Assembly: GCF_007570865.1 (NCBI RefSeq)
Contig: NZ_VLPS01000009.1
Span: 62,001-126,000, forward strand
Length of the DNA: 64,000 bases
DNA from: Atlantibacter subterraneus
GTDB lineage: Bacteria; Pseudomonadota; Gammaproteobacteria; Enterobacterales; Enterobacteriaceae
Direction of reading: 5' to 3'
Each line of letters begins with the position of its first letter. Positions within the stretch are counted from its first letter, which is position 1. Shown in pieces: positions 29,453 to 39,717 of this stretch. The position numbers and the translations under genes were made by a program. The notes under the pieces were generated by a model, which was not told the DNA's origin, made no database searches, and saw only the letters and a list, made by a program, of their open reading frames with translations.

Positions 29453-30454
29453 ATGATTGATACTACCCTGCCGTTAACCGACCTGCATCGCCACCTCGAC
29501 GGCAATATTCGCCCGGAAACTATTCTCGATCTGGGCCAGCAGTTTAACCTACCCCTGCCGTCCCACACGCTTGAAGGATTACGCCCGCACGTTCAGGTAA
29601 TCGAAACTGCACCCGATCTGGTGAGCTTTTTAAGCAAGCTGGACTGGGGGGTAAAAGTGCTCGGATCTCTCGACGCCTGCCGCCGCGTGGCGCGGGAAAA
29701 CGTCGAAGACGCCGCGCGTCAGGGGCTGCATTACGTCGAGCTGCGTTTTTCGCCCTGGTATATGGCGATGAACCACAACCTTCCGGTGGCGGGCGTGGTG
29801 GAAGCGGTGATTGACGGCGTGCGCCAGGGTGCCCGGGAATACGGGGTCGAGGTACGCTTGATCGGCATTCTGAGCCGCACCTTCGGTGAGACCGCCTGCC
29901 TGAATGAACTGGATGCGCTGCTGGCGCACCGCGACCAGATCACCGCGCTCGACCTGGCGGGGGATGAACTGGGCTTCCCGGGTAGCCTGTTTTTAAATCA
30001 CTTTAATCGCGGCCGCGACGCAGGCTGGCGTATTACGGTCCACGCCGGTGAAGCCGCTGGCCCAGAAAGCATCTGGCAGGCGATTCGCGAACTGGGTGCC
30101 GAGCGCATTGGTCACGGCGTCAAGGCCATTGAAGATCCGGCACTGATGGATTTTCTCGCGGAGCAGAAAATCGGTATTGAGTCCTGTCTGACTTCCAATA
30201 TCCAGACCAGCACCGTACCGTCGCTGGAAGCCCATCCGCTTAAGCGCTTCCTGGAACATGGCATTCTGGCGACCATTAACACCGACGATCCGGGCGTTCA
30301 GGGCGTGGATATTATTCATGAATATCAGATTGCCGCCGTACAGGCTGGCCTCACCCTCGATCAGATGCGTACCGCCCAGCGCAATGGGCTGGAAATCGCG
30401 TTCCTGTCGGAGAGTGAAAAGCAGGCGATACGGAATAAGGTGGCTAAAGCTTAA
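29453..30454 (+). CDS. add: Adenosine deaminase Add
   Basis: A 333-residue zinc enzyme that deaminates adenosine and deoxyadenosine to inosine forms in purine salvage. Visible active-site motifs are LHRHLDGN (two zinc His), [11 protein letters not shown] (third His and the catalytic Glu in the following helix), GHG, and INTDDPG (zinc Asp pair near residue 278). The ATG at 29453 (MIDTTLPL) matches the E. coli N-terminus; the open frame extends 39 codons further without a ribosome site. It ends in a bidirectional terminator shared with ydgJ. Confidence 0.97.
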   Translation: MIDTTLPLTDLHRHLDGNIRPETILDLGQQFNLPLPSHTLEGLRPHVQVIETAPDLVSFLSKLDWGVKVLGSLDACRRVARENVEDAARQGLHYVELRFSPWYMAMNHNLPVAGVVEAVIDGVRQGAREYGVEVRLIGILSRTFGETACLNELDALLAHRDQITALDLAGDELGFPGSLFLNHFNRGRDAGWRITVHAGEAAGPESIWQAIRELGAERIGHGVKAIEDPALMDFLAEQKIGIESCLTSNIQTSTVPSLEAHPLKRFLEHGILATINTDDPGVQGVDIIHEYQIAAVQAGLTLDQMRTAQRNGLEIAFLSESEKQAIRNKVAKA

Positions 30455-30456
30455 AG

Positions 30457-30482
30457 AAAACGCGCCATTCGGCGCGTTTTTT
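30457..30482. terminator. Bidirectional terminator between add and ydgJ
   Basis: A ten-base perfect stem AAAACGCGCC/GGCGCGTTTT with an ATTC loop, followed by T on the plus strand and with A before it for the minus strand. It serves the convergent add and ydgJ genes. Confidence 0.9.
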
Positions 30483-30496
30483 ATGGCTGACGCGAA

Positions 30497-31537
30497 TTAC
30501 GTCAGGCATAGCGTCGAGCGGTGTTTGGCGGATTCAATCCCCAGCTCAATCAGTTCCATTACGCGGATCGCCTGGCTGGCGGGCACCGGGTTTTCACCCT
30601 GGCCGTTAAGCGCATCGCGGATCGCCGCGTAGTAAGCCGGATAGTTGCCCGGTACGGTCAGCAGGGTTTGCGCGTCCAGCTCATCGCCAGAAGCCAGGGT
30701 CAACACGCCATCGCGCATATCGTAGCCCCAGTCTTCCTGCGGCAGACGTTCGCCCGCTTTCAAACGATCTTCCTGCGGGTCGAGACCGAATTTCACATAG
30801 CTGCCCCGGGTACCGTGCACGATATAACGCGCCGATTCTGCCGCCGCCAGCATGGTGCTATGCAGCACTACGCGGCGCTGCGGATAGGTCAGTACCGCGT
30901 GGAAATAATCAGTGGTTTGCGCATCCGGACGCAGCTGCGCCATATCAACCGTGATACTTACCGGCACGCCGAACAGTACCAGCGCCTGGTCAATCAGGTG
31001 CGGCGCTAAGTCGTACCAGATGCCGCTGCCGGGGCCGGCCTGCTCGCGCCAGCGGTTGCGCACCTGCGGACGATAACGGTCAAAGTGGGATTCAAAATAG
31101 CTCACTTCGCCCAACTTACCTTCCGCAATCAGTGCCTTCAGGGTCAGGAAATCACTGTCCCAGCGACGATTATGGAATACTGACAGTACCAGTCCGCGGC
31201 TTTTTGCCAGCGCTTCCAGCTCGCGGGCCTGTGACAACGTCACGGTGAAGGGTTTATCCACCACGACGTGTTTGCCCGCTTCCATCGCGGCGCGAGCCAG
31301 GGGAAAGTGGGTATCGTTAGGGGTGGGGATCACGATGAGATCGATATCAGGATCGTTGAACAGTTGTTTGGGGTCGGAGACTACGGAAACGCCGGGCCAG
31401 TCGGCGTGCACTTTGGTTGCATCGCTACTTGAGACCGCCGCCAGGGTCATTCCCGGCGTGCCGACAATCAGCGGGGCATGGAAGGTTTTACTGGCATAGC
31501 CATACCCAATTAATCCAACACGGACGTTATCGCTCAT
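30497..31537 (-). CDS. ydgJ: Putative Gfo/Idh/MocA oxidoreductase YdgJ
   Basis: A 346-residue NAD(P)-dependent oxidoreductase. The N-terminal Rossmann motif is VGLIGYGYASKTFHAPL, and the catalytic Lys-Pro motif of the family is VVDKPFTVT near residue 97. The C-terminal domain includes the usual GPGSGIWYDLAPHLIDQAL segment, with the conserved Asp and His. The substrate is unknown; relatives act on sugars, inositols or bile pigments. Convergent with add. The gene order matches E. coli, except that blr is missing upstream. Confidence 0.9.
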   Translation of the reverse strand: MSDNVRVGLIGYGYASKTFHAPLIVGTPGMTLAAVSSSDATKVHADWPGVSVVSDPKQLFNDPDIDLIVIPTPNDTHFPLARAAMEAGKHVVVDKPFTVTLSQARELEALAKSRGLVLSVFHNRRWDSDFLTLKALIAEGKLGEVSYFESHFDRYRPQVRNRWREQAGPGSGIWYDLAPHLIDQALVLFGVPVSITVDMAQLRPDAQTTDYFHAVLTYPQRRVVLHSTMLAAAESARYIVHGTRGSYVKFGLDPQEDRLKAGERLPQEDWGYDMRDGVLTLASGDELDAQTLLTVPGNYPAYYAAIRDALNGQGENPVPASQAIRVMELIELGIESAKHRSTLCLT

Positions 31538-32107
31538 TTACATTCCTCTCGTCTATGGACGAAGGTATTTCACACTATTCGCTCGCCGGTAACAACTGCT
31601 AATCCGGTTTGCTCTGTAAGTGTAGCCGCTATCTGCGGCGCATAAAACGCAGCGGCGTGGAATGTAATATCTGTAAGAATAACCTCGCGCCGGGTGATAA
31701 TTAATGCTTTACCAATGACAACGATTTGTGAAATATAAAAAGAAGTGATTTATTGTTATCCAGCGCGCTGCCGATAATAGCCTTTACGTACTGAGCCGTT
31801 TAACGCCACTTATTTGTCGTTACCTGACGGCACAAACCAGCGCGGTGAAATTTCATCCGACAGAGCGCCCACCCCCGTTACGCAGCTCAAAAATTTTTCA
31901 TCATTATCATAAGCTTATTGCCACTTATGCTTAACAGCGCTACTCTTGAGGAGTACGCGTTACGTCGGGCCCGGTACTGTTTCCCGAAGTTAAGCTCAGA
32001 ACACATGATATATTTCAACCCAACACTGAATACAACTCGCTTCGTTTAATTATTAACGTGTGCCAGCGTGGGAATATTGCTCATTATATTAAGGACAGGA
32101 AAGACCC
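31538..32107. other. Intergenic region between ydgJ and cnu, no blr gene seen
   Basis: 570 bases between divergent genes. In E. coli this interval carries blr, a 41-residue membrane division protein. I read all ATG frames on the plus strand and found no hydrophobic small ORF like Blr. The longest is a 40-codon frame at 31927-32049 without a ribosome site. Promoters for cnu and ydgJ must be here. Nothing else was recognised. Confidence 0.55.
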
Positions 32108-32323
32108 ATGACCGTTCAGGATTATTTATTTAAATTTCGTAAAATCAATTCGCTCGAAAGCCTTGAGAAATTGTTCGATCACCTCAACTATTCCCTTGAC
32201 GAGAGCGAAGAGATTATCAACATGTACCGGGCTGCCGACCACCGCCGTGCCGAGCTTGTCTCTGGAGGACGATTATTTGACCTGGGGCAGGTGCCCAAGA
32301 CCGTCTGGCGCTTCGTTCAATAA
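32108..32323 (+). CDS. cnu: Hha/YmoA family nucleoid modulator Cnu (YdgT)
   Basis: A 71-residue small regulatory protein, nearly identical to E. coli Cnu. The family core [21 protein letters not shown] and [20 protein letters not shown] is present. It binds H-NS and StpA and helps silence horizontally acquired genes; it was also found as an oriC-binding protein. It has an AGGAAAG ribosome site. ydgK follows 93 bases downstream. Confidence 0.96.
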   Translation: MTVQDYLFKFRKINSLESLEKLFDHLNYSLDESEEIINMYRAADHRRAELVSGGRLFDLGQVPKTVWRFVQ

Positions 32324-32416
32324 GCCTGAGTAGCTTTTAGCGCAAAAATCCTTATAATTCTTGCGCTGAAATTCACATAGCGAATAGCGTTAACGAACTA
32401 CCCCGCCGGAGGTAAA

Positions 32417-32857
32417 ATGACCACCACGCCAGCACTGCGTATCGGGGGATGGCTGCTTGCCCCTCTCGCCTGGCTTCTGCTGACCTTACTGAGCACATCA
32501 TTAGTGGTGGTCATGTATTTTACCGCCCTGCTCTCGCCAGAAACGCGCCAGGCGCTCGGCCAGCAAGCCGGGCAGGATGCTATTTGGGTATATGTATCCC
32601 TGCTCTCGGCGGTATTAATGTGGAGTTATACCCTGTGGCTCACCATCGGTTTCTTTAAACGCCAGGCAAAGGTGCCGAAGCACTATATTATCTGGCTGTT
32701 GGTTTCGGTGTTGCTGGTGCTGAAATCCTTTGCGTTTTCGCCCGTGTCCGATGACGCCATTGTGCGCCAGTTGGTGTTTCAACTGATCGCCGCCGCGCTG
32801 TTTGTCCCTTATTTCAAGCGTGCGCAACGCGTTAAGCTGACTTTCGTCAATCCTTAA
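32417..32857 (+). CDS. ydgK: DUF2569 inner-membrane protein YdgK
   Basis: A 146-residue protein with four hydrophobic segments (about 8-40, 55-78, 88-108 and 115-135) and the Gly-Trp-Leu start (RIGGWLLAPLAWLLL) typical of DUF2569. The function is unknown. It sits directly upstream of the rsx operon, with 77 bases between, and shares its direction, as in E. coli. A CCGGAGG ribosome site precedes the ATG. Confidence 0.88.
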   Translation: MTTTPALRIGGWLLAPLAWLLLTLLSTSLVVVMYFTALLSPETRQALGQQAGQDAIWVYVSLLSAVLMWSYTLWLTIGFFKRQAKVPKHYIIWLLVSVLLVLKSFAFSPVSDDAIVRQLVFQLIAAALFVPYFKRAQRVKLTFVNP

Positions 32858-32934
32858 TAACCTTACAGATTCTCTGTTGTCGCCATGTGATCCATGTCCG
32901 ATAATAGGCGGCTATTTTTGTTCCAGGTCGGATA

Positions 32935-33519
32935 ATGACTGATTACTTACTGTTATTTGTTGGTACTGTGCTGGTCAATAACTTCGTGCTGGTGAAGTTC
33001 CTTGGCTTATGCCCGTTTATGGGGGTTTCCAAAAAACTGGAGACGGCCATTGGCATGGGGCTGGCGACCACATTTGTGATGACCATGGCGTCGGTTTGCG
33101 CCTGGCTTATCGACAATTTTATTTTGATCCCTCTCGACCTTATTTATCTGCGTACCCTCGCTTTTATTCTGGTGATTGCCGTTGTGGTGCAGTTCACCGA
33201 AATGGTGGTGCGCAAAACCAGCCCGGCGCTGTATCGCCTGCTGGGTATTTTCCTGCCGTTGATCACCACCAACTGCGCGGTATTAGGCGTGGCGTTGCTG
33301 AACATCAACCTCGGCCACAATTTTCTCCAGTCGGCGCTGTATGGCTTTTCGGCAGCGGTTGGCTTCTCCTTTGTTATGGTCCTGTTCGCGGCGATTCGCG
33401 AGCGGCTGGCGGTTGCCGATGTGCCCGCGCCGTTTCGCGGTAATGCTATTGCGCTGATCACCGCCGGGCTGATGTCGCTGGCCTTTATGGGCTTTAGCGG
33501 GCTGGTGAAAGTGTCATGA
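32935..33519 (+). CDS. rsxA: SoxR-reducing complex subunit RsxA
   Basis: A 194-residue integral membrane protein with six hydrophobic segments, homologous to RnfA/NqrE. The conserved phrases [14 protein letters not shown] and [13 protein letters not shown] each carry a cysteine that in Rnf/Nqr complexes holds a membrane-embedded iron-sulfur cluster shared with RsxE. The complex uses NAD(P)H to reduce SoxR and so switches off the superoxide response. First gene of rsxABCDGE-nth; it overlaps rsxB by four bases. Confidence 0.96.
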   Translation: MTDYLLLFVGTVLVNNFVLVKFLGLCPFMGVSKKLETAIGMGLATTFVMTMASVCAWLIDNFILIPLDLIYLRTLAFILVIAVVVQFTEMVVRKTSPALYRLLGIFLPLITTNCAVLGVALLNINLGHNFLQSALYGFSAAVGFSFVMVLFAAIRERLAVADVPAPFRGNAIALITAGLMSLAFMGFSGLVKVS

Positions 33520-34094
33520 GTACCGTCTGGATTGCGATTTTATCCCTGGGCGCACTGGGGCTGGTGTTTGGCCTGCTGCTGGGGTTCGCCTCGCGGCGCT
33601 TCGCCGTGGAAGAAGACCCAATTGTCGACAAAATCGATGCGATTCTTCCCCAGAGCCAGTGCGGCCAGTGCGGATATCCCGGCTGTCGGCCTTATGCCGA
33701 AGCGGTAGGCAATCAGGGTGAACATATCAACCGCTGCGCGCCGGGCGGCGAAGCGGTAATGCAAAAAATCGCCACGTTATTGAACGTCGACCCGCAGCCT
33801 ATCGGCGGTGATGATGCCGCGCCGGAGCCGGTGCGGATGCTGGCTGTGATCGACGAAAACAACTGTATCGGCTGCACCAAATGTATTCAGGCATGCCCGG
33901 TAGACGCCATAGTGGGCGCTACCCGTGCGATGCATACCGTCATGAGCGACCTGTGTACCGGCTGCAATCTGTGCGTTGACCCATGCCCGACACGCTGTAT
34001 TGAATTGCAGCCTGTCGCCACCACAACGGAAAACTGGAAATGGAATCTGGACAGTATTCCGGTTCGAATTATTCCTGTGGAACAACATGCTTAA
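33516..34094 (+). CDS. rsxB: SoxR-reducing complex ferredoxin subunit RsxB
   Basis: A 192-residue iron-sulfur protein. After an N-terminal membrane anchor comes the RnfB 4Fe-4S motif [15 protein letters not shown] with a fourth Cys further on (INRCAPGG), then two ferredoxin clusters, [14 protein letters not shown] and [14 protein letters not shown]. It carries electrons towards SoxR. Its 3-prime end overlaps the rsxC start by eight bases, suggesting coupled translation. Confidence 0.96.
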   Translation: MSTVWIAILSLGALGLVFGLLLGFASRRFAVEEDPIVDKIDAILPQSQCGQCGYPGCRPYAEAVGNQGEHINRCAPGGEAVMQKIATLLNVDPQPIGGDDAAPEPVRMLAVIDENNCIGCTKCIQACPVDAIVGATRAMHTVMSDLCTGCNLCVDPCPTRCIELQPVATTTENWKWNLDSIPVRIIPVEQHA

Positions 34095-36129
34095 GTTATT
34101 TTCTGCCTTCAGAAAAGAGAAAATCTGGGATTTTGACGGCGGTATTCACCCGCCGGAAATGAAGACCCAGTCCAGCGGCACCCCGCTGCGCCACGTGCCG
34201 TTGCCTGGCCGTTTTGTTATTCCGTTGAAACAGCACATCGGCGCTGAGGGTGAACTGTGCGTTCAGCCTGGCGATCGGGTATTACGCGGCCAGCCGCTGA
34301 CGCGCGGCTGGGGCCGGATGCTGCCGGTGCATGCGCCGACCTCCGGCACCGTGGTTGCCATTGCTCCACACAGCACCGCGCACCCTTCCGCGCTGGCGGA
34401 GCCCAGCGTAATTATTGAGCCAGACGGCGACGACCGCTGGATCGATCGCGACGGCTGGCAGGACTATCAACAGCGCAGCCGGGAAGCGTTAATCGAGCGT
34501 ATTCACCAGTTCGGCGTGGCCGGGCTGGGCGGTGCGGGCTTCCCTACCGGGGTTAAACTCCAGGGCGGCGGCGATAAAATTGAAACGCTGATTATTAACG
34601 CGGCGGAATGCGAGCCGTACATCACGGCGGATGACCGCCTGATGCAGGAGTGTGCGGCGCAGATCGTCGAAGGCATTCGCATTCTGGCGTGGATCTTAAA
34701 GCCGCGCGAAGTGCTGATCGGCATCGAAGATAACAAACCCCAGGCCATCTCTATGCTGCGTGCGGTGCTGAGCCACGAGCACGGCATGGCGCTGCGCGTG
34801 ATCCCGACCAAATATCCGTCCGGCGGCGCCAAGCAGCTGACGCAGATCCTGACCGGCAAGCAGGTGCCTCACGGCGGTCGCTCTTCAGACATCGGCGTGC
34901 TGATGCACAACGTCGGCACGGCTTATGCGGTTAAGCGCGCGGTGATTGACGGCGAACCGCTGACCGAGCGCGTGGTGACGCTGACCGGTGAATCCATCGC
35001 CCGCCCTGGCAACGTCTGGGCGCGTTTGGGTACGCCGGTGCGTCATTTACTGGAATTCGGCGGTTTTTGCCCGTCCGGCGAGCAGCTGGTGATTATGGGC
35101 GGCCCGCTGATGGGCTTTACTCTGCCCTGGCTTGATGTGCCGGTGGTTAAAATCACTAACTGCCTGCTGGCACCTTCCCCTGATGAAATGGGCGAGCAGC
35201 AGGAAGAGCAGCATTGCATTCGCTGCAGCGCCTGTGCCGATGCCTGTCCAGCGGATCTGCTTCCTCAGCAGCTTTACTGGTTTAGTAAAGGGCAACAGCA
35301 CGACAAAGCCACCGCGCACAATCTTGCCGACTGTATTGAGTGCGGTGCGTGCGCCTGGGTTTGCCCGAGCAATATCCCGCTGGTGCAGTATTTCCGCCAG
35401 GAGAAGGCAGAGATCCGCGCCGTGCAGCTGGAAGAGCAGCGCGCCGCTGAGGCAAAAGCTCGCTTTGAAGCCCGCCAGCAGCGGCTGGAGCGCGAAAAAG
35501 CCGCGCGTCTGGAACGGCACAAGAAAGCGGCTGTCCAGCCGGATGCGCAGGATCGGGACGCGATTCAGGCCGCGCTGTCCCGCGTAAAAGATAAGAAATT
35601 GGCTGATGCGATTGTGGTACCGGCGAATAGCGAACCGGACAACCAGGCCGTCATTGCCGCCCGTGAAGCACGCAAAGCCCAGGCGCGTGCGCGTCAGGCT
35701 GAGAAAGCGGCAATGGTCCTGCCAGAATCGACGAATAACGATGTTGCTGACCCGCGCAAAGCCGCGGTGGAAGCCGCTATTGCCCGCGCCAAAGCCCGCA
35801 AGCAGGCCGCCGCCGAGCCGGCTGAACCAGCCGCCAGCGATGCCCCGGTCGATCCGCGTAAGGCAGCGGTGGAAGCCGCTATTGCCCGTGCCAAAGCCCG
35901 CAAACAGGCCGCCGCCGGGCCGGCTGAACCAGCCGCCAGCGATGCCCCGGTCGATCCGCGTAAGGCAGCGGTGGAAGCCGCTATTGCCCGTGCCAAAGCC
36001 CGCAAACAGGCGGTGCCAATGGAATCTGCTAATGACGAACCTGTCGACCCGCGTAAAGCTGCGGTCGCTGCGGCGATTGCCCGCGCCCAGGCTAAAAAAG
36101 CCGCTCAGCAGGCTGTGAACGAGGAATAA
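34087..36129 (+). CDS. rsxC: SoxR-reducing complex subunit RsxC with C-terminal repeats
   Basis: A 680-residue peripheral subunit related to NADH dehydrogenase NuoF. The glycine-rich FMN/NADH region is [13 protein letters not shown], and two 4Fe-4S motifs follow ([14 protein letters not shown] and [14 protein letters not shown]). The C-terminus is an Ala/Lys/Arg-rich tail with four tandem units beginning DPRKAAV (35749-36126). E. coli RsxC is about 740 residues, so the tail is shorter here. I chose ATG 34087 ([12 protein letters not shown]), which matches the family N-terminus. It accepts electrons from NAD(P)H for the complex. Confidence 0.95.
   Translation: MLKLFSAFRKEKIWDFDGGIHPPEMKTQSSGTPLRHVPLPGRFVIPLKQHIGAEGELCVQPGDRVLRGQPLTRGWGRMLPVHAPTSGTVVAIAPHSTAHPSALAEPSVIIEPDGDDRWIDRDGWQDYQQRSREALIERIHQFGVAGLGGAGFPTGVKLQGGGDKIETLIINAAECEPYITADDRLMQECAAQIVEGIRILAWILKPREVLIGIEDNKPQAISMLRAVLSHEHGMALRVIPTKYPSGGAKQLTQILTGKQVPHGGRSSDIGVLMHNVGTAYAVKRAVIDGEPLTERVVTLTGESIARPGNVWARLGTPVRHLLEFGGFCPSGEQLVIMGGPLMGFTLPWLDVPVVKITNCLLAPSPDEMGEQQEEQHCIRCSACADACPADLLPQQLYWFSKGQQHDKATAHNLADCIECGACAWVCPSNIPLVQYFRQEKAEIRAVQLEEQRAAEAKARFEARQQRLEREKAARLERHKKAAVQPDAQDRDAIQAALSRVKDKKLADAIVVPANSEPDNQAVIAAREARKAQARARQAEKAAMVLPESTNNDVADPRKAAVEAAIARAKARKQAAAEPAEPAASDAPVDPRKAAVEAAIARAKARKQAAAGPAEPAASDAPVDPRKAAVEAAIARAKARKQAVPMESANDEPVDPRKAAVAAAIARAQAKKAAQQAVNEE
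35749..36126 (+). repeat. Tandem coding repeat in the RsxC tail
   Basis: Four in-frame units start at 35749, 35851, 35953 and 36046. The first two are 102 bases (34 residues), the third 93, and the last is a diverged partial copy. Units 2 and 3 are almost identical for their first 60 bases, indicating recent duplication. Each encodes [20 protein letters not shown] or a close variant, then a Pro/Ala/Asp-rich spacer. Confidence 0.9.
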
Positions 36130-37182
36130 ATGGTTTTCAGAATCGCAAGCTCCCCTTATACCCATAATAAGCGCCAGACCTCGCGCATCATGATGCTGGT
36201 CTCGCTGGCGCTGCTGCCCGGTATTGCGGTGCAGTGGTACTACTTCGGTTGGGGATCGTTAATCCAGTTACTTCTCGCAATCGTCAGCGCGCTGGCGGCA
36301 GAAGGCCTGGTATGCAAACTGCGTAAACAACCGCTGTCGGGCATGCTGGGCGATAACTCCGCGCTGCTCACCGGGCTGCTGCTGGGCATCAGTATTCCTC
36401 CCCTTGCTCCGTGGTGGATGGTGATCCTCGGCACGGTGTTCGCCATTATTATTGCCAAGCAGCTCTACGGCGGATTAGGCCATAACCCGTTTAACCCGGC
36501 GATGATCGGCTATGTGGTGTTGCTGATTTCATTCCCGGTGCAAATGACCAGCTGGCTACCGCCACTGAACGTTGCTGCCTTGCAGCCAGATTTGCTGGAT
36601 ACGCTGCGGATGATTTTTACTGGCCATACCGCCAGCGGCGACACCCTTGTTCAGCTGAAGCTGGGCATTGACGGCATAAGCCAGGCGACACCGCTGGATA
36701 GCTTTAAAACCGGCCTGCGTGCCGGCGGCGACGCGGCACAGCTGATGAATACTCCAATGCTGAGCGGCGTGCTGGGCGGGCCTGGCTGGCAGTGGGTCAA
36801 CGTGGCGTTTCTGGCGGGCGGCCTGTTCCTGCTCGCCAAAAATCTGATCCGCTGGCATATCCCGGTGAGCTTCCTGATTTCACTGCTGGTGTGTTCGCTG
36901 CTCGGCTGGCTGATTGCGCCGGAGCAGTTCGCCTCTCCGCTGGTGCATCTGTTCTCCGGGGCGACCATGCTTGGCGCGTTCTTTATCCTTACCGATCCGG
37001 TCACCGCCTCCACCACCAATCGGGGTCGCTTAATCTTTGGGGCGCTGGCTGGTGTGCTGGTTTGGCTGATCCGCAGCTACGGCGGCTACCCTGACGGCGT
37101 GGCTTTTGCCACGCTGCTGGCGAACATTACCGTGCCGCTGATTGACTATTACACCCGCCCGCGGGTTTACGGACATCGCTAA
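36130..37182 (+). CDS. rsxD: SoxR-reducing complex subunit RsxD
   Basis: A 350-residue membrane protein of the RnfD/NqrB family with about ten hydrophobic segments. The [19 protein letters not shown] segment carries the SGAT threonine that covalently binds FMN in this family. The ATG directly follows the rsxC stop codon, so coupling is likely. It provides part of the transmembrane electron path. Confidence 0.95.
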   Translation: MVFRIASSPYTHNKRQTSRIMMLVSLALLPGIAVQWYYFGWGSLIQLLLAIVSALAAEGLVCKLRKQPLSGMLGDNSALLTGLLLGISIPPLAPWWMVILGTVFAIIIAKQLYGGLGHNPFNPAMIGYVVLLISFPVQMTSWLPPLNVAALQPDLLDTLRMIFTGHTASGDTLVQLKLGIDGISQATPLDSFKTGLRAGGDAAQLMNTPMLSGVLGGPGWQWVNVAFLAGGLFLLAKNLIRWHIPVSFLISLLVCSLLGWLIAPEQFASPLVHLFSGATMLGAFFILTDPVTASTTNRGRLIFGALAGVLVWLIRSYGGYPDGVAFATLLANITVPLIDYYTRPRVYGHR

Positions 37183-37191
37183 GGAGCGCTT

Positions 37192-37815
37192 ATGCTGAAA
37201 ACCATGCGAAAACATGGCGTGACGCTGGCGCTGTTTGCCGCGTTCTCCACCGGTCTGACCGCCGCCATTAATGAATTAACTAAAAATACCATCGCCCACC
37301 AGGCGTCTCTGGTGCAGCAGGCACTGTTCGACCAGGTATTCCCGACGGATAAATACGATAACGACCTGCAACGAAGTTGCTTCTGGGTTAACGATCCGGC
37401 GCTGGGTAAGGGCGAACATCGCGTTTATGTGGCGCGTAAAGGTGATAATCCGGTTGGCGTTGTGATGGAGGCCACTGCGCCCGACGGCTATTCCGGGGCA
37501 ATCCAACTGCTGGTGGGCAGTGATTTCCAGGGAACCATCTGGGGCAGCCGCGTCACGGAACATCACGAAACGCCGGGTCTTGGCGATAAAATCGAATTGC
37601 GCATCAGCGACTGGATCACCACGCTGAGCAATAAACATATTCAGGGCGCTGACGACACCAGCTTTGCCGTGAAAAAAGACGGCGGCCAGTTTGACCAGTT
37701 TACCGGGGCGACGATCACGCCGCGCGCGGTGGTCAATGCCGTGAAGCGCGCCGGACTGTATGCTGAAACGCTGCCTGATAAGCTGTCCGGCTTACCGGCC
37801 TGTGGAGAACCCTAA
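37192..37815 (+). CDS. rsxG: SoxR-reducing complex flavoprotein subunit RsxG
   Basis: A 207-residue protein with one N-terminal membrane span (about 9-29) and a periplasmic FMN-binding domain. The covalent FMN site is [15 protein letters not shown] near residue 175. Other family landmarks are [16 protein letters not shown] and [20 protein letters not shown] ribosome site overlaps the rsxD stop. It overlaps rsxE by one base. Confidence 0.95.
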   Translation: MLKTMRKHGVTLALFAAFSTGLTAAINELTKNTIAHQASLVQQALFDQVFPTDKYDNDLQRSCFWVNDPALGKGEHRVYVARKGDNPVGVVMEATAPDGYSGAIQLLVGSDFQGTIWGSRVTEHHETPGLGDKIELRISDWITTLSNKHIQGADDTSFAVKKDGGQFDQFTGATITPRAVVNAVKRAGLYAETLPDKLSGLPACGEP

Positions 37816-38513
37816 TGAGCCAGATTAAAGAAGTCGTGGTACAGGGGCTGTGGAAAAACAACTCCGCGCTGGTGCAATTACTCGGGCTGTGTCCGCTGCT
37901 GGCGGTGACTTCTACCGCGACTAACGCGCTGGGACTCGGTCTCGCCACCACGCTGGTATTGACGCTAACCAACACCGCTATTTCCGCCCTGCGCCGCTGG
38001 ATGCCCGCTGAGGTGCGCATCCCGATTTATGTCATGATCATTGCGTCAGTGGTCAGCGTGGTGCAGATGCTGATCAACGCCTATGCGTTTGGGCTGTATC
38101 AGTCGCTGGGGATTTTTATTCCGCTAATCGTAACCAACTGCATTGTGATTGGCCGCGCCGAAGCGTTTGCCGCACGCAATAGCATAGCGATATCGGCGCT
38201 CGACGGCTTTGCTATCGGCCTGGGTGCCACCAGCGCGATGTTTGTTCTGGGTTCACTCCGGGAAATTATCGGCAACGGTACTTTGTTTGATGGCGCGGAC
38301 CAGCTGTTGGGTGGCTGGGCGAAAGTCCTGCGAATTGAAATTTTCCATACCGATACGCCCTTTTTGCTGGCGATGCTGCCACCAGGGGCATTTATTGGCC
38401 TTGGCCTGATGCTGGCGGTGAAGTACCTGATCGACGAGAAGATGAAAACCCGCCGCGCGGCGACGCCTGTTGTGACCGATGCGGTCGACGCCGATGCTGA
38501 GAAAGCGTTATGA
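37815..38513 (+). CDS. rsxE: SoxR-reducing complex subunit RsxE
   Basis: A 232-residue six-span membrane protein, the RsxA paralogue (RnfE/NqrD). It has the matching cysteine motifs [12 protein letters not shown] and [13 protein letters not shown]. With RsxA it should form the central membrane pair of the complex. It overlaps nth by the four-base ATGA junction. Confidence 0.95.
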   Translation: MSQIKEVVVQGLWKNNSALVQLLGLCPLLAVTSTATNALGLGLATTLVLTLTNTAISALRRWMPAEVRIPIYVMIIASVVSVVQMLINAYAFGLYQSLGIFIPLIVTNCIVIGRAEAFAARNSIAISALDGFAIGLGATSAMFVLGSLREIIGNGTLFDGADQLLGGWAKVLRIEIFHTDTPFLLAMLPPGAFIGLGLMLAVKYLIDEKMKTRRAATPVVTDAVDADAEKAL

Positions 38514-39145
38514 ACAAAGCGAAACGTCTGGAAATACTCTCGCGCTTGCGCGAGCACAATCCCCATCCGACAACCGAGCTGAATTTCAATTCGCCGTTTG
38601 AGTTGTTGATCGCGGTGCTGCTTTCGGCCCAGGCGACGGACGTCAGCGTCAATAAAGCCACCGCCCGGCTTTACCCGGTAGCGAATACCCCTCAGGCGAT
38701 GCTGGAGCTTGGCGTGGACGGGGTAAAGGAGTACATCAAAACCATCGGCCTGTTTAACAGCAAAGCCGAGAATGTGATTAAAACCTGCCGCCTGTTGATT
38801 GAAAAGCACCAGGGTGAAGTGCCGGAAGATCGTGACGCGCTGGAAGCGCTGCCCGGCGTCGGACGCAAAACCGCTAATGTGGTGCTCAACACTGCCTTCG
38901 GATGGCCGACTATCGCGGTGGACACCCACATTTTCCGGGTCTGCAACCGCACTGAATTTGCCCCCGGCAAAAACGTCGAACAGGTTGAGGAGAAGCTGTT
39001 AAAAGTGGTTCCCGCTGAGTTTAAAGTGGACTGCCACCACTGGCTGATCCTGCACGGTCGCTATACCTGCATTGCGCGCAAACCGCGCTGCGGCTCGTGT
39101 ATTATCGAAGATCTGTGTGAATACAAAGAGAAAGTCTACGCATGA
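38510..39145 (+). CDS. nth: Endonuclease III Nth
   Basis: A 211-residue DNA glycosylase/AP lyase that removes oxidised pyrimidines in base excision repair. The helix-hairpin-helix ends in [14 protein letters not shown] with catalytic Lys (near 120), and the catalytic Asp is in AVDTHIFRV (near 138). The C-terminal 4Fe-4S loop is complete: Cys-x6-Cys-x2-Cys-x5-Cys starting at [11 protein letters not shown]. It is the last gene of the rsx operon, linking redox control with repair. Confidence 0.98.
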   Translation: MNKAKRLEILSRLREHNPHPTTELNFNSPFELLIAVLLSAQATDVSVNKATARLYPVANTPQAMLELGVDGVKEYIKTIGLFNSKAENVIKTCRLLIEKHQGEVPEDRDALEALPGVGRKTANVVLNTAFGWPTIAVDTHIFRVCNRTEFAPGKNVEQVEEKLLKVVPAEFKVDCHHWLILHGRYTCIARKPRCGSCIIEDLCEYKEKVYA

Positions 39146-39150
39146 TGCCT

Positions 39151-39174
39151 TCGCCTGCCGCAACCGGCAGGCGA
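39151..39174 (+). terminator. Strong hairpin after nth
   Basis: A ten-base perfect GC-rich stem TCGCCTGCCG/CGGCAGGCGA with a CAAC loop, six bases after the nth stop codon. It lacks a T run, so it may be a pausing or stability element or a Rho-assisted terminator. Confidence 0.55.
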
Positions 39175-39717
39175 CTCCCCGCACAATGCACCGCTAATTC
39201 AGCGTATCAATGTGATAATTCACTGCGGCTAATCGCCCTCCCCGGTCAATCGTTCTTTTTCGTCCAGAAATTTCTATAAAAATGTGACAAAGATCGCATC
39301 GATAACATGGTGTTAAAGATGTGTGTTTTTTTGCTAAATTTATCAACCGCAATGTTATTTTTTATCCTGCCCAACCAACACATTCGACCAGCTCACGCAT
39401 ATCAACCGGACTTTATCACTGGGTTTTAAACTGGAAAGCAGAATATATCACCATTAGCGTCTGACGAGCGGTGTTTGAAAGATAATTGAACTGTTAATTT
39501 TGTTGTACTGAAATTTAACTCTGGATGCGGTTTAAACGATGCGGCTTTTATTCTGTGAATAAGATATGTAACAGATTATTGCAAAGCCCTTGTCTGTGAG
39601 GCCAGGATAGTGAACATTACCCGCCGTTTCCCCTCCTTATAACAACAAGCGACTGCCCGCAATGGCATCACGCTGAGTTTTTTCCCATTAATATGGGACG
39701 TAAAAAAAGAGGTATAT
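39175..39717. other. Long dtpA upstream region
   Basis: About 540 AT-rich bases without a credible gene on either strand. It presumably holds the dtpA promoter; in E. coli dtpA responds to OmpR, but I could not place an OmpR site with confidence. The ribosome site AGAGGT lies just before the GTG start. Confidence 0.5.

Noticed and set aside
31970-32010. Short resemblance to a 5S rRNA segment (CGAAGTTAAGCTC)
   Set aside because: Only about 13 bases resemble 5S rRNA and no 5S secondary structure surrounds them; taken as chance.
31927-32049. A 40-codon ORF upstream of cnu
   Set aside because: No ribosome site, no membrane or other recognisable feature, and it covers the region where the cnu promoter is expected.
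32337-32367. Inverted repeat AGCGCAA/TTGCGCT between cnu and ydgK as a terminator
   Set aside because: The stem is only seven bases with a loop of about 15, and no T run follows; it may be part of the ydgK promoter region.
35047-36165. A 372-codon open frame antisense to rsxC
   Set aside because: Its internal repeats are the reverse of the RsxC tail repeats, and there is no start signal. It is a shadow frame.
39283-39298. CRP-like site TGTGA-N6-TCGCA upstream of dtpA
   Set aside because: The right half has a mismatch, it lies over 400 bases from the start codon, and no promoter can be placed next to it.
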